The notes under the pieces were generated by a model that was not told the origin of the DNA, searched no databases, and worked only from the letters and a program-made list of their open reading frames with translations. A program made the translations under genes and the position numbers. Source: Atherinomorus stipes (Eukaryota > Chordata > Actinopteri > Atheriniformes > Atherinidae). Taken from it: DNA of 64,000 bases. The first letter of the stretch is position 1. Each line of letters starts with the position of its first letter. The DNA is taken from the NCBI GenBank assembly GCA_023101725.1, contig JALJCO010013372.1, forward strand, positions 1 through 64,000, read 5' to 3'. This document shows positions 24,641 to 36,468 of the stretch, one piece after another.

Positions 24641-24784
24641 CTCCATGCACAACTCCACTGTGCCTGATCTCAGTTACCACGACGACAATGGCCAGACACA
24701 CCTGGATTAATCAGTTTATTACATTCAGCTGGTTTAGTGGTTGGTTTGAACCACTCTAAGCACTACAGCGAGGCGCAAAAGAGA

Positions 24785-24885
24785 AAAAAAAAGACCAAGA
24801 ATAAACTACTCTCTTTTTTCTTCCTTCTCCCTTCTTTACTCCTTCTCTTCTCTCCTTCTCCTCTTCTCCTTTATTTCTCCTTGTG
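24785..24885. repeat. Polypyrimidine-rich stretch
   Basis: About 100 bp of almost pure C/T made of CTTCT and TCTCC words. No gene. Confidence 0.85.
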
Positions 24886-25049
24886 AAATGTACGTTCTGT
24901 GAGGAGATCAATGGCAGGAGTGACGCTGCGTATCATCTTCATTATTTCCACCGGTACTTTGCAACATGTAACTTCACGTGCATTTCAGCTGAGACGTCGC
25001 CCTCGTAGCAAATTTATCAATTTCTATATAGATGACATCATCTCCACCT

Positions 25050-25560
25050 GCTCTCTGGAACATTAACATGAGTTCCCTGGACTCCAAATGTTCTCCAGTC
25101 ACCAGATCTCAGTCCAACAGAGCAGCTTTGGGATGTGGTGGAACAGGAGGTTCTCATTATGGATGTGGTGGAACGGGAGGTTCTCATCATGGATGTGGTG
25201 GAACGGGAGGTTCTCATCATGGATGTGGTGGAACGGGAGGTTCTCATCATGGATGTGGTGGAACGGGGAGGTTCTCATCATGGATGTGGTGGAACGGGAG
25301 CTTCTCATCATGGATGTGGTGGAACGGGAGGTTCTCATCATGGATGTGGTGGAACGGGAGGTTCTCATCATGGATGTGGTGGAACGGGAGGTTCTCATCA
25401 TGGATGTGGTGGAACGGGAGGTTCTCCAATGAATGTGGCAACTGTGTGATGATGTCATATCAATATGGAGCAAAATCTCTGAGGAATGTTTCCAGAACCT
25501 TCTTGGATCTATGACACCGAGGATGAAGGCGGTTCTGGAGGAAAAGAGTCCATCCTGGTC
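25050..25560 (+). pseudogene. Tc1/mariner-type transposase C-terminus with internal minisatellite
   Basis: Around 25098-25160 the plus strand reads SPDLSPTEQLWDVVEQEVL. This is the region holding the third catalytic acidic residue in Tc1/mariner transposases. After the array it resumes with ISIWSKISEECFQ and SMTPRMKAVLEEK (about 25455-25550), the usual C-terminal segment. The first catalytic residues are not found upstream, so this is a fragment. Between the two parts a 30-bp piece is repeated about ten times. Confidence 0.85.
25128..25435. repeat. 30-bp minisatellite inside the transposase relic
   Basis: The unit is GAACGGGAGGTTCTCATCAT plus GGATGTGGTG, about ten copies. In the transposase frame it encodes EREVLIMDVV, derived from the native EQEVLIMDVV at its left edge. 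A 31-bp unit at about 25261 shifts the frame. Confidence 0.95.
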
Positions 25561-25564
25561 GTTG

Positions 25565-26900
25565 AAGGTTTCATGAGTTTTTGCTTCGTAGTTTCTGACT
25601 GAGGTCATCATGTGTAATACTCAGCAGTACAAGCAGCTCAGCTTATGTTGCTTCAAACTGATACAAACCCATCTGTGGATCAGCCGTATCCACTTTATTT
25701 CACCACCAAACTCTCCATAAAAAACAAGTCATGACAATAAAAACTGATTCATACGTCTACGTGTAATTCTGAAGCAGACTTGAGAGCTAAACAGCAGCGA
25801 AAGCAAGGCCAGAGTGGCAGGTAACGGCGCGTGCTGGAGGTAATGCTGTGCTTGACAAACACACAGCCATTACGACGGAAAGGAGAACGTGCTCGGAGCC
25901 TCAGAAATGGCTCCCGTCTGTTTCCAGGACGGACCGATTCAGTCCCGCTGAGAGCAGCCGGTGATGATGGAAGCACAAACAGCTTCTCTTCCAGTCGCTT
26001 AAAACACGGTGTCAATAATGTCATTTCATACAGCCGCAGAACAACGTTCAGGCAAATGAAATACACAGCAAAGAGCTCTCATGTGCAGACAAACACTTCC
26101 CAGGCTGTCTGCTGCCACAATCTACTGTCTCCATCCCTGTTGGTGTATTTAGATATTAAAGTCTTGACAGTAAACAGTGGCTCCAAACAGAGGAGTGTCG
26201 CTGGAGCTATCAGAGAAGTGCCAGTCATCCACGCTCCACCAAAGACGCCTATAATTCTGCACTTCCTCCAAAAAAAACAGAAAAATCAAATTAGTGTTTG
26301 TCTCGCTTGATTGAAAAGCAATCAAAACAGCCCTCCACAGTGGGTGCATGGAAATCATGCCCCTGGGTGTGTGTCAGGGGGACGTGTCAGTTTTCACCGT
26401 TTCAGCCCTGATTGTGCGTCGCAGGCCAGATGGGCTGCGTGTGCGTGTGCGTGTGCGCGGCGTGTGCACGTGTTCCTGCAAACATACAACTGCATATCAG
26501 AGATGTTTCACAATCAATCACAATCAATGAAGTGGCCTTCTCCAAACCCGCCGGGCCTCAGTGTGTGACCGCAGGACAGGATGTATTAATAATCTGTGTT
26601 AGGAGGAGGTGTGGAAGCAGAGGGAGTGTGAATGCATGGCAGAGTGGGTGTCAGCCGGGGGGGGGCAGATAGCAGGAGGATGGATGATCCATTCTGACTG
26701 ACTTCACTCGTGTTATGAAACAAAGCAGCAGTCACACCAGTCGTTAGACTGTCAGGCGTCCAACGTCCACGTCAGCACGATGGTGGACAGAAACCGGACG
26801 ACCGCTTCAGACAGTTTCATTCTCTGAGCGAGGAGTGTGTGCTCTGTGGTCCTGGTTAGTGTTGTTTGCAATTCATCGATCCGGCGATGCATCACGATTT
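25565..26900. other. Intron 6 sequence, nothing recognised
   Basis: A short GTGTGCGTGTGCG stretch lies at 26436-26470. The 159-residue ORF at 25831-26310 has no recognisable domain, and I do not regard it as a gene. At 26875-26900 there is a decayed ATCGATCC/GATGCATCACG motif of hAT-MITE type. Confidence 0.4.
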
Positions 26901-26902
26901 GA

Positions 26903-28690
26903 TAGGGCTGGACCATATGGAAAAAATGATAATCACGATTATTTTGACTGATACTGAAATATTAAAACGTGGATATAAAGCAGCACTTCTCCCGGGCCGC
27001 ATGGCTGATGACGGTAACGGAGCGAACCATCAGAAACAGCTAAACTCTGTGAATGTGCTTAACGCACTTCTGCAGTTCGGTATGAGGATTTTTATTCCAA
27101 AAACAAGCTGGATGTCATTTTTTTTTTTCTTTTTTAAATTTTCTTAGTTGGAGGAGGGAAGACGCTCGTTTTACAAAAATCCGGCTCCACATTGGCCGTT
27201 CGCTCTCATCAATTCAGGCTGTCTGGCCTCGTTAATGTTGTTACTTCCATTAATAGTGCTGTAAAAATCATGTTTGGAGAAACGGTGGTGTGCGTTTGGC
27301 GGCAGCTGTTTTTGTGCAGATGTGACGCCTGCTTTGCAAATGAGGCAACATGTCCGCGGTGAAATCTGCGCTGTCATCTTCCACCCTTCATCCAGGTTCA
27401 GGACACTCACAATATCAAAATTCACCACAAAGTCTACAAAAGTCTTAAAACAAATATAATCCAACGAATCGGTTGAACTCAGAGCAGTCGGTTGCTAAGC
27501 AACGCAACATCTGTTTATGCTGGCGCAGGGATATTTTGTGCTGCGGTCTGCCGGATCTACGTGTAGGTTACAGTCTGTTTTACCGCGGGCTTGGAACGCA
27601 GCTCAGCCAATCACATTTAAGAATGAGAAACACCCGTTTTATAATCACGAATAATTCACACAATTATTCACTGATTTTTCAAAAAGTGTTTATTGAACCA
27701 CCAAAACTCAACTTCAAATACTGTCAAACTCAACCGTTTGCCGCCGTCCGGACAGTTTAACGAGTGACACACAACAACAAGAATGGCTACCCCCCCATTC
27801 AGCTCCGTGCTCCAGCTAAAGAGCCTGCAATAGTTTCTCCACCTGGGTACGGCTCACACGTCTGGAAGTCGTTTAGGTTTTAGGAAAACTAGCAAAACTC
27901 TGGAGAAAACATTAACATGAAGTACCTTCGTTACACAACGAACATGCTGCAGCACGTCCAGCGATTCCATCCTGACACGGAGAATGCACCCCCGCCTGTC
28001 CCAGCCAACAGAGGATCTTTGATACGATCACTAAACTTCCCAGGAGTTCGGAGAAAGCGCGTCGGATCACGCATGCAACAGCTCGATTCATTGGCTCGGA
28101 TCTGCAGCCTGATTCAGCAGCGAACGACACGTCACAAATGCCCGCATCACACCTGTGAAGGAGGTCCCAAAAATCTACAGCGATGCTGAAGAGAAGGTAA
28201 ATATTTGTTGCCTGTTTGTGTGAGTTTGGTCTCTGTTATCTCGTCATTATGCAGTTAAGTGTTCTGGACTTAGAGGGTCTGTGTCAGCTGAACATAAAGC
28301 TAAGCCACCATTGTTATTTACCCAACTTTGTTTTTAATATTCTGTACAATGTCGTGTACATCGTCACTTCAACAACAAGCTTTTATAGACTAATCTGGGC
28401 AAACGCCGTCAGCAGACCGCCGTTGCTTACAGTGACATTTTTGTACAATGTATAATTAGAACAGATGAATTTCGGGCTATTTTCTTTATAATATCGAGGA
28501 AATCTGGAAAAATCTGGAAAGATTTCTTGGTTGTTGGAACAGCAGTGGAAAATGAGGATCCATGGAGAAAAAGTGTGTCCATGAGTTAATAATCTAATTT
28601 ATTTACAAATGTAGCATCAAATGAAGAAAAAAAAAAAAAACATTAGAAGCAAAAAAGCATCAAAAATCGCAATAATTGTGATTATTATGA
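26903..28690 (+). mobile_element. hAT-like transposon relic
   Basis: It starts TAGGGCTGGACCATATGG, a terminal sequence typical of fish hAT elements, followed by AATCACGATTATTTTGACTG. Near the right end GCAATAATTGTGATTATTATG mirrors this, but the terminal TAGGG partner is absent. Instead the sequence passes directly into the 17-bp minisatellite at 28690. Target-site duplications cannot be checked. Confidence 0.65.
27917..28189 (+). pseudogene. Possible BED-finger-like N-terminal piece of an hAT transposase
   Basis: A 90-codon ORF begins MKYLRYTTNMLQHVQRFHPD. The H-x3-R-x-HP pattern resembles the end of a BED zinc finger, as found at the start of hAT transposases. No catalytic domain or dimerisation motif is readable after it. 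This is a weak call resting on one motif and on its position inside an hAT-like element. Confidence 0.35.
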
Positions 28691-29650
28691 TCCAAGATCC
28701 TCTCTGATCCTAGATCCTCTCTAATCCTAGAACATCTCTGATCCTAGAACCTCTCTGATCCTAGAACCTCTCTGATCCTAGATCCTCTCTGATCCTAGAT
28801 CCTCTCTGATCCTAGACCCTCTCTGATCCTAGATCCTCTCTGATCCTAGATCCTCTCTGATCCTAGATCCTCTCTGATCCTAGATCCTCTCTGATCCTAG
28901 ATCCTCTCTGATACTAGAACCTCTCTGATCCTAGATCCTCTCTGATCCTAGATCCTCTCTGATCCTAGATCCTCTCTGATACTAGAACCTCTCTGATCCT
29001 AGATCCTCTCTGATCCTAGAACCTCTCTAATCCTAGAACCTCTCTGATCCTAGAACCTCTCTGATCCTAGATCCTCTCTGATCCTAGAACCTCTCTGATC
29101 CTAGATCCTCTCTAATCCTAGAACATCTCTGATCCTAGAACCTCTCTGATCCTAGAACCTCTCTGATCCTAGAACTTCTCTGAACCTCTCTTCTCTGACT
29201 CAGACAGGTTCTAGGATCTCCTGATCCTTGAACCTTTCTGATCCTAGAACCTCTCTAATCCTAGAACCTTTCTGATCCTAGATCCTCTCTGATCCTAGAC
29301 CCCTCTCTGATCCTAGATCCTCTCTGATCCTAGAACCTCTCTGATTCTAGAACCTCTCTGATCCTAGATCCTCTCTGATCCTAGAACCTCTCTGATCCTA
29401 GACCCTCTCTGATCCTAGACCCTCTCTGATCCTAGATCCTCTCTGATCCTAGATCCTCTCTGATCCTAGAACCTCTCTGATCCTAGATCCTCTCTGATCC
29501 TAGACCCTCTCTGATCCTAGATCCTCTCTGATCCTAGATCGTCTCTGATCCTAGAACCTCTCTGAACTTCTCTTCTCTGACTCAGACAGGTTCTAGGATC
29601 AGTGATCCTTAAACCTTTCTGATCCTAGAACCTGTCTGATCTAGAACCTC
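28690..29650. repeat. 17-bp minisatellite
   Basis: The unit is GATCCTAGATCCTCTCT, with an A/T variant (GATCCTAGAACCTCTCT) and a CCC variant, about 55 copies. A distinct insert containing CTCTGACTCAGACAGGTTCT occurs twice, near 29190 and 29580, about 390 bp apart. This shows a later block duplication on top of unit amplification. Confidence 0.95.
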
Positions 29651-29954
29651 TGTGTCCGTTTGCGTCTGTTGTGACTGCAGAGGACAGGATTTCCACCTAC
29701 ATGGTGCCTGACACCAGTCGGTGTGCGAGTGTGAACAGAGTGATGGCAGCCATGTTAACATCTCTGCACCAACCACACGCCTTAATAACAGCAATGTGAC
29801 AGCATGTCAGTCACCGGCAGCAGCAGTACGACTGACCTTTCCCCCACCTGACCCCCCCAGCTCCAGCTGGAGATAGAGATATCACGGCTAAAGCTTCCCA
29901 GTCACTTCTAAGCAGAGTTTCATAAATAAAACATGCTGTTGATGAAAATAAGCA
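29651..29954. other. Intron 6 sequence, nothing recognised
   Basis: About 300 bp of ordinary-looking sequence between two arrays. Confidence 0.5.
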
Positions 29955-30444
29955 GGCAAACACCGGCGCAGTGAGGAGGAGAGGAAGGCGGCTGCTGGCT
30001 GGAGGAGTTTCGGCAGCTTGGAGGAGGTTTTCGTGCATCAGAGCGAGGCGCGGTGAGGAGGGAGGAAGGCGGCTGCTGGCTGGAGGAGTTTCCGCAGCTT
30101 GGAGGAGGTTTTCCTGCCTCAGAGCGAGGCGCGGTGAGGAGGGAGGAAGGCGGCTGCTGGCTGGAGGAGTTTCGGCAGCTTGGAGGAGGTTTTCCTGCAT
30201 CAGAGCGAGGCGCGGTGAGGAGGGAGGAAGGCGGCTGCTGGCTGGAGGAGTTTCGGCAGCTTGGAGGAGGTTTTCCTGCCTCAGAGCGAGGCGCGGTGAG
30301 GAGGGAGGAAGGCGGCTGCTGGCTGGAGGAGTTTCGGCAGCTTGGAGGAGGTTTTCGTGCATCAGAGCGAGGCGCGGTGAGGAGGGAGGAAGGCGGCCGC
30401 TGGCTGGAGGAGTTTCGGCAGCTTGGAGGAGGTTTTCGTGCCTA

Positions 30445-30481
<37 letters not shown>

Positions 30482-33472
30482 GGGGAGTTGGGGAGGGTTT
30501 TCCTGCCTCAGAGCGAGGCGCGGTGAGGGAGGGGAGGAAGGCGGCTGCTGGCTGGAGGAGTTTCGGCAGCTTGGAGGAGGTTTTCCTGCCTCAGAGCGAG
30601 GCACGGTGAGGAGGGAGGAAGGCGGCTGCTGGCTGGAGGAGTTTTGGCAGCTTGGAGGAGGTTTTCCTGCCTCAGAGCGAGGCGCGGTGAGGAGGGAGGA
30701 AGGCGGTTGCTGGCTGGAGGAGTTTCCGCAGCTTGGAGGAGGTTTTCCTGCCTCAGAGCGAGGCGCGGTGAGGAGGGGAGGAAGGCGGCTGCTGGCTGGA
30801 GGAGTTTCGGCAGCTTGGAGGAGGTTTTCCTGCCTCAGAGCGAGGCGCGGTGAGGAGGGAGGAAGGCGGTGTGGTGGAGGAGTTTGGAGTGGGGAGGTGT
30901 AGAGGGGGGAGGAGGGAGGGGGGTGCTGGTGGAGGAGTTTGGAGTGGAGGAGGTTTTCCTGCCTAGAGCGAGGCGGGGGAGGGAGGGGAGGAAGGCGGCT
31001 GCTGGCTGGAGGAGTTTCGGCAGCTTGGAGGAGGTTTTCCTGCCTCAGAGCGAGGCGCGGTGAGGAGGGAGGAAGGCGGCTGCTGGCTGGAGGAGTTTCC
31101 GCAGCTTGGAAGAGGTTTTCATGCCTCAGAGCGAGGCGCGGTGAGGAGGGAGGAAGGCGGCCGCTGGCTGGAGGAGTTTCGGCAGCTTGGAGGAGGTTTT
31201 CCTGCCTCAGAGGAGGGGGGAGGAGGGGGGGGGTGTGGTGGGGAGTTTGGAGTTGGGGAGGTTCCTGAGCGGAGGCGCGGTGAGGAGGGAGGAAGGCGGC
31301 CGCTGGCTGGAGGAGTTTCGGCAGCTTGGAGGAGGTTTTCCTGCCTCAGAACGAGGTGCGGTGAGGAGGGGAGGAAGGCGGCTGCTGGCTGGAGGAGTTT
31401 CGGCAGCTTGGAGGAGGTTTTCGTGCATCAGAGCGAGGCGCGGTGAGGAGGGGAGGAAGGCGGCCGCTGGCTGGAGGAGTTTCGGCAGCTTGGAGGAGGT
31501 TTTCGTGCCTCAGAGCGAGGCGCGGTGAGGAGGGAGGAAGGCGGCTGCTGGCTGGAGGAGTTTCGGCGGCTTGGAGGAGGTTTTCCTGCCTCAGAGCGAG
31601 GCGCGGTGAGGAGGGAGGAAGGCGGCTGCTGGCTGGAGGAGTTTCGGCAGCTTGGAGGAGGTTTTCCTGCCTCAGAGCGAGGCGCGGTGAGGAGGGGAGG
31701 AAGGCGGCTGCTGGCTGGAGGAGTTTCCGCAGCTTGGAGGAGGTTTTCCTGCCTCAGAGCGAGGCGCGGTGAGGAGGGAGGAAGGCGGCTGCTGGCTGGA
31801 GGAGTTTCGGCAGCTTGGAGGAGGTTTTCGTGCCTCAGAGCGAGGCACGGTGAGGAGGGGAGGAAGGCGGCTGCTGGCTGGAGGAGTTTCGGCAGCTTGG
31901 AGGAGGTTTTCGTGCCTCAGAGCGAGGCGCGGTGAGGAGGGGAGGAAGGCGGCTGCTGGCTGGAGGAGTTTCGGCAGCTTGGAGGAGGTTTTCCTGCCTC
32001 AGAGCGAGGCGCGGTGAGGAGGGGAGGAAGGCGGCTGCTGGCTGGAGGAGTTTCGGCAGCTTGGAGGAGGTTTTCGTGCCTCAGAGCGAGGCGCGGTGAG
32101 GAGGGAGGAAGGCGGCTGCTGGCTGGAGGAGTTTCGGCAGCTTGGAGGAGGTTTTCCTGCCTCAGAGCGAGGCGCGGTGAGGAGGGAGGAAGGCGGCTGC
32201 TGGCTGGAGGCGTTTCGGCAGCTTGGAGGAGGTTTTTCGTGCCTCAGAGCGAGGCGCGGTGAGGAGGGAGGAAGGCGGCTGCTGGCTGGAGGAGTTTCGG
32301 CAGCTTGGAGGAGGTTTTCGTGCCTCAGAGCGAGGCGCGGTGAGGAGGGAGGAAGGCGGCTGCTGGCTGGAGGAGTTTCGGCAGCTTGGAGGAGGTTTTC
32401 GTGCCTCAGAGCGAGGCGCGGTGAGGAGGGAGGAAGGCGGCTGCTGGCTGGAGGAGTTTCGGCAGCTTGGAGGAGGTTTTCGTGCCTCAGAGCGAGGCGC
32501 GGTGAGGAGGGAGGAAGGCGGCTGCTGGCTGGAGGAGTTTCGGCAGCTTGGAGGAGGTTTTCGTGCCTCAGAGCGAGGCGCGGTGAGGAGGGAGGAAGGC
32601 GGCTGCTGGCTGGAGGAGTTTCGGCAGCTTGGAGGAGGTTTTCGTGCCTCAGAGCGAGGGCGCGGTGAGGAGGGGAGGAAGGCGGCTGCTGGCTGGAGGA
32701 GTTTCGGCAGCTTGGAGGAGGTTTTCCTGCCTCAGAGCGAGGCGCGGTGAGGAGGGAGGAAGGTGGCTGCTGGCTGGAGGAGTTTAGGCAGCTTGGAGGA
32801 GGTTTTCCTGCCTCAGAGCGAGGCGCGGTGAGGAGGGAGGAAGGCGGCTGCTGGCTGGAGGAGTTTCGGCAGCTTGGAGGAGGTTTTCCTGCCTCAGAGC
32901 GAGGCGTGGTGAGGAGGGAGGAAGGCGGCTGCTGGCTGGAGGAGTTTCGGCAGCTTGGAGGAGGTTTTCCTGCCTCAGAGCGAGGCGCGGTGAGGAGGGA
33001 GGAAGGCGGCTGCTGGCTGGACGCGTTTCGGCAGCTTGGAGGAGGTTTTCATGCCTCAGAGCGAGGCGCGGTGAGGAGGGAGGAAGGCGGCCACTGGCTG
33101 GAGGAGTTTCGGCAGCTTGGAGGAGGTTTTCATGCCTCAGAGCGAGGCGCGGTGAGGAGGGAGGAAGGCGGCTGCTGGCTGGAGGAGTTTAGGCAGCTTG
33201 GAGGAGGTTTTCCTGCCTCAGAGCGAGGCGCGGTGAGGAGGGAGGAAGGCGGCTGCTGGCTGGAGGAGTTTCGGCAGCTTGGAGGAGGTTTTCCTGCCTC
33301 AGAGCGAGGCGCGGTGAGGAGGGAGGAAGGCGGCTGCTGGCTGGACGCGTTTCGGCAGCTTGGAGGAGGTTTTCCTGCCTCAGAGCGAGGCGCGGTGAGG
33401 AGGGAGGAAGGCGGCTGCTGGCTGGAGGAGTTTCGGCAGCTTGGAGGAGGTTTTCCTGCCTCAGAGAGCTCG
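29955..33472. repeat. 81-bp GC-rich minisatellite, about 43 units
   Basis: The unit contains GAGGCGCGGTGAGGAGGGAG, GCGGCTGCTGGCTGGAGGAG and TTTCGGCAGCTTGGAGGAGG. Most units are 81 bp, which keeps frames open (residue motif EEFRQLGGGFPASERG). Others are 82 bp (GAGGGGAGG) and shift frame. Units between about 32100 and 32650 are almost identical, carry CGTGCC instead of CTGCC and form a sub-block. Degenerate G-rich units occur at 30870-30975 and 31205-31275, and a G-run of about 36 lies at 30445-30480. I do not consider the ORFs (up to 261 codons) to be genes. Confidence 0.95.
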
Positions 33473-34380
33473 GTGAGTCTCTGTCAGCCAGACTTGCAAA
33501 TGATTCAGCAACACCGGCACTTCACTCCATAAACATCTCATTAAAATCAATTATGTCACTCCTGAATGAAATTAAAGCTAAACGCTTTAAAAGCTGCTTT
33601 TCCCTTGTGTCAGCCAATATAAGCATTACCCCTGACACCATCTATTCTTCCACCTTATCCCCCTCCATCCCTCGCTCCCTCTCCCTCCCTCCCTCCCTCT
33701 CTCTCCCTCTCAGTCTTTCAGATTTATTAAATCTCCTGCGCTCTGATTGATTTCAATACTTTTATGAATTGTTAAAAAGCCCAAGCCTGACTTGGAGGCT
33801 TCAGAGGTTCCCCCACCCCCACCACCCCTCGCAGCCAACCAGCTCATCAACATCGCCATGGAAACAAAGTGGTAAGAAATAGCTTTTCACCACGCAGGGC
33901 TGGGCTCGGTGATTCTTTCTGCACAGAGAAGAAGCGAAGCTGCAGCCGACAGCCGGGTCAGGAAACCGGGAACGGCGATTTAAAGACCCCCTCCGCTGAA
34001 ATCACGTGTTTCATCATGTTTGTATGTTCCTGGCACATATTTCTCATGCTGGAGGAGATATGTTGAGAAAACTAAACTCCAAATTACATTTCTGAGTCTG
34101 TGTTTAAAGCAGGGCCGTCAGTTTAAGGCATTAATCACACCACAAAAACTCAAATCTTAGCAAGTGTATTTGTCTCATTTCTAATCAAAATATCTCATCA
34201 CACTCAAATTAAGACAAAATCACCTAAAGAGACACATTTCAGTCAGATATAGGAACTGGTTTAAAGGCGATGCATCTTATTTCAGGAAATCTTATCAATT
34301 GGCAGAATTTTTTTTAACTTATTACAAGCAAAATAAATAATTTTTTTTTTTTTTTAATCAGTTTTTACTTGTTTTAAGAG
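33473..34380. other. Intron 6 sequence with a CCCT-rich stretch
   Basis: 33655-33720 is rich in CCCTCCCT and CTCTCC. The remainder shows no exon or element. Confidence 0.45.
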
Positions 34381-34382
34381 TG

Positions 34383-34445
34383 GCCAATGGTAATGAGCAG
34401 GGTCCTCAGCCCCCACCAACTGCTCCCTGGATGCTGTTATTTGCT
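34383..34445 (+). mobile_element. SINE 3' fragment
   Basis: GAGCAGGGTCCTCAGCCC and CCACCAACTGCTCCCTGG match the body of the SINE at 19203-19430. The promoter half is missing. Confidence 0.65.
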
Positions 34446-34452
34446 GCTCTTA

Positions 34453-34981
34453 GGTCCTCAAAATTATTCATACCCTCCGATTAAAGAAAGAAAAAATCAG
34501 CTGTCAGTGAAAAACGATGAAATTGACAAAAGTAATAATAAATAAAAAAAATATATGAAAATCATGACGTTGATTCTGAATCATGGTTCAACAGAAATAT
34601 TAAAAACGAACACACAAAAAATAAAACAAATAAACAAGCATGATGGGGCTCTGAAGCTAAAATGTTGTTGAGCAACACTTTGAGCCAATCACTGCAATCA
34701 GCTGTTTTCTGTAACGTCCAATCAGACGTCTGCACCTGCTGACAGGTATGTTGGTCCATGTTCATGGGAAAGATGCTCTGATGTGTCTGGGAAAGTTTGT
34801 TTGTTTGTTTTGTTATAATTATTATTTTCAACCACAATTCAAAAGCAATATTTTATTTCACTAAATTATAATTTTGTACATTTTTATTTATTATTAGTTT
34901 TTTTTAGTTTCTTGTCATTTAAATGACTTGTGAATTTATCCTTTTCCTCAATCGGAGGGTATGAATAATTTTGAGGACAAC
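34453..34981. mobile_element. MITE with 29-bp inverted repeats (Tc1-like ends)
   Basis: The left end GTCCTCAAAATTATTCATAC plus CCTCCGATT is mirrored by AATCGGAGGGTATGAATAAT plus TTTGAGGAC at about 34951-34979. The interior has no coding capacity. It shares CAGACGTCTG, CACCTG and GGTCCATGTTCATG with the inverted relative at 56640-57010. Confidence 0.88.
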
Positions 34982-34996
34982 TTTTTTTGTTATTAT

Positions 34997-35022
34997 ATAT
35001 ATATATATATATATACATATAC
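34997..35022. repeat. (TA)n microsatellite
   Basis: Short TA run directly right of the MITE. Confidence 0.9.
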
Positions 35023-35334
35023 TTAAGTGTGACGTTCAATATTTTTTAATACAAAAGAATACATTTTTATGTCTTTTTTGACCCACTATGCTTTTCTCCA
35101 CAATAGCTTACCATCAGAATGATACTTAACATGAAAACTAAAGTAGTTTCAACACCAGAGCTGAATGTAGACGAACACAGATCCACTGAGTTTTCAACAC
35201 AGAGATCATCGTCCGAACACAGGTTGATCAAATAAATGAAAAACTGTATTGTTAGATATTTGATACATGGTTGTTATCGTTCGATACACATCCGTATGGT
35301 TCGGTTCAATATGAATACATGTATTGTTGCACCC
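35023..35334. other. AT-rich segment, possible decayed MITE
   Basis: The ends read TTCAATATTTTTTAATACAA and ATACATGTATTGTTGCACCC, of hAT-MITE flavour, but no clear inverted repeat was established. No gene. Confidence 0.4.
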
Positions 35335-36468
35335 TTAAAGGCATATGCCACCTCTGGGTGAAATTGAGCCCCCCCACCCTGCAGTCCTCTGAGTTGGACA
35401 TGTGGGCAGAAGCGTTTTCCAATCGACCCAGTCATTCCCTGAATCTCGTAGCACTGGCTTTAGCTTAGCTTAGCCTAGTTGCCGTAATCGGGTGGTTTCT
35501 AATAGCATCACTTTGCGAAAGTGAATTAACTCAAATTTTTTTCCAGTTACGTTTCGTGATCCGCACATTCTGATCGAGTACAAACGAGAAGCCGATTTCA
35601 CATCAAAGGACTGACTAGGCGGCATTCAGTAGGGGATTATATGCTGCAGAAGTACCGGCCAATCACAGGGAAGCACCGCGGATCGTAGCCAATCACAGGG
35701 AAGCACCGCGGATAGTAGCAAAGGCAGCACGCATGTGCAGCATCCGGTGGCAACCCTGTTTACGGAAGTTGGGGCAGCGTTCAGAATTTACTGGAAACCA
35801 CGTCATTTAGTATATTTGTAGAGCCTAAACAGTACTACATCAGTACTACATCAGTACTACATCTCATCTCCTGCGAGCACGCCGATGCACGTTCATGAAA
35901 CTACAGAAGCCGCGGCAGACGAGATCACACGTTCTCTTTTTCTTTCTTTCTTTGTTTTAAATCAACATCAACCCCTCTTGGACCCTCTTGTGTTTCTGCA
36001 GCTCTGTCGCTCTTAGCACAATGTAAACAGAGAATTTCTTCTTCTATGCTTGTATTTTCGGCAGAGTAGGCTCTGAATGCCGAGGCTCCACAGTTTCATG
36101 AACGCGCATTTACGTGCTTTGTGAAGGTAAGATGTAGTACTGATGTAGTACTGATGTAGTACTGTTTAGGCTCTAAAAATCTACTAAATGACGTCGTTTC
36201 CAGTAAATTCTGGATGCTACCCACTCAGGACACGTGGATTACATTGGACGAGCAGTATGGAGGAATATTGACATGTTTTGTGGACTTTTATGGACCTTTT
36301 TGGCTCGGACCCCGGTGAACTCCATTATATGAAAGTTGGGGGGAAACGAGAAGCCTTCCTGATCGCCGGCTGCATTTGAGATATTAAAAAGTGCTGCAGA
36401 GTCTTTCTCACCATGAGGGGAAGTGGAAGATAAAGTTACATCATTCTGTGGGTGAAATATTCCTTTAA
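35335..36468. mobile_element. TTAA-flanked non-autonomous element, unexpanded copy
   Basis: Bounded by TTAA at 35335-35338 and 36465-36468. The right end TGGGTGAAATATTCCTTTAA is imperfectly mirrored by TTAAAGGCATATGCCACC at the left. Internally, two 82-bp arms (35782-35863 and 36131-36212) form an inverted repeat. Each arm ends with three copies of an 11-bp motif (GATGTAGTACT or its complement). Related full-length copy: 46395-48522. Fragments: 43495-43740 and 45335-45515. TTAA flanks suggest a piggyBac- or Kolobok-type mobilising transposase; no transposase is present. Confidence 0.8.

Noticed and set aside
29955..33532. Repeat protein gene with 27-residue units (EEFRQLGGGFPASERG)
   Set aside because: 82-bp units repeatedly shift the frame, the longest ORFs stop at array edges, and the array lies in an intron. 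It is better explained as an 81-bp minisatellite.
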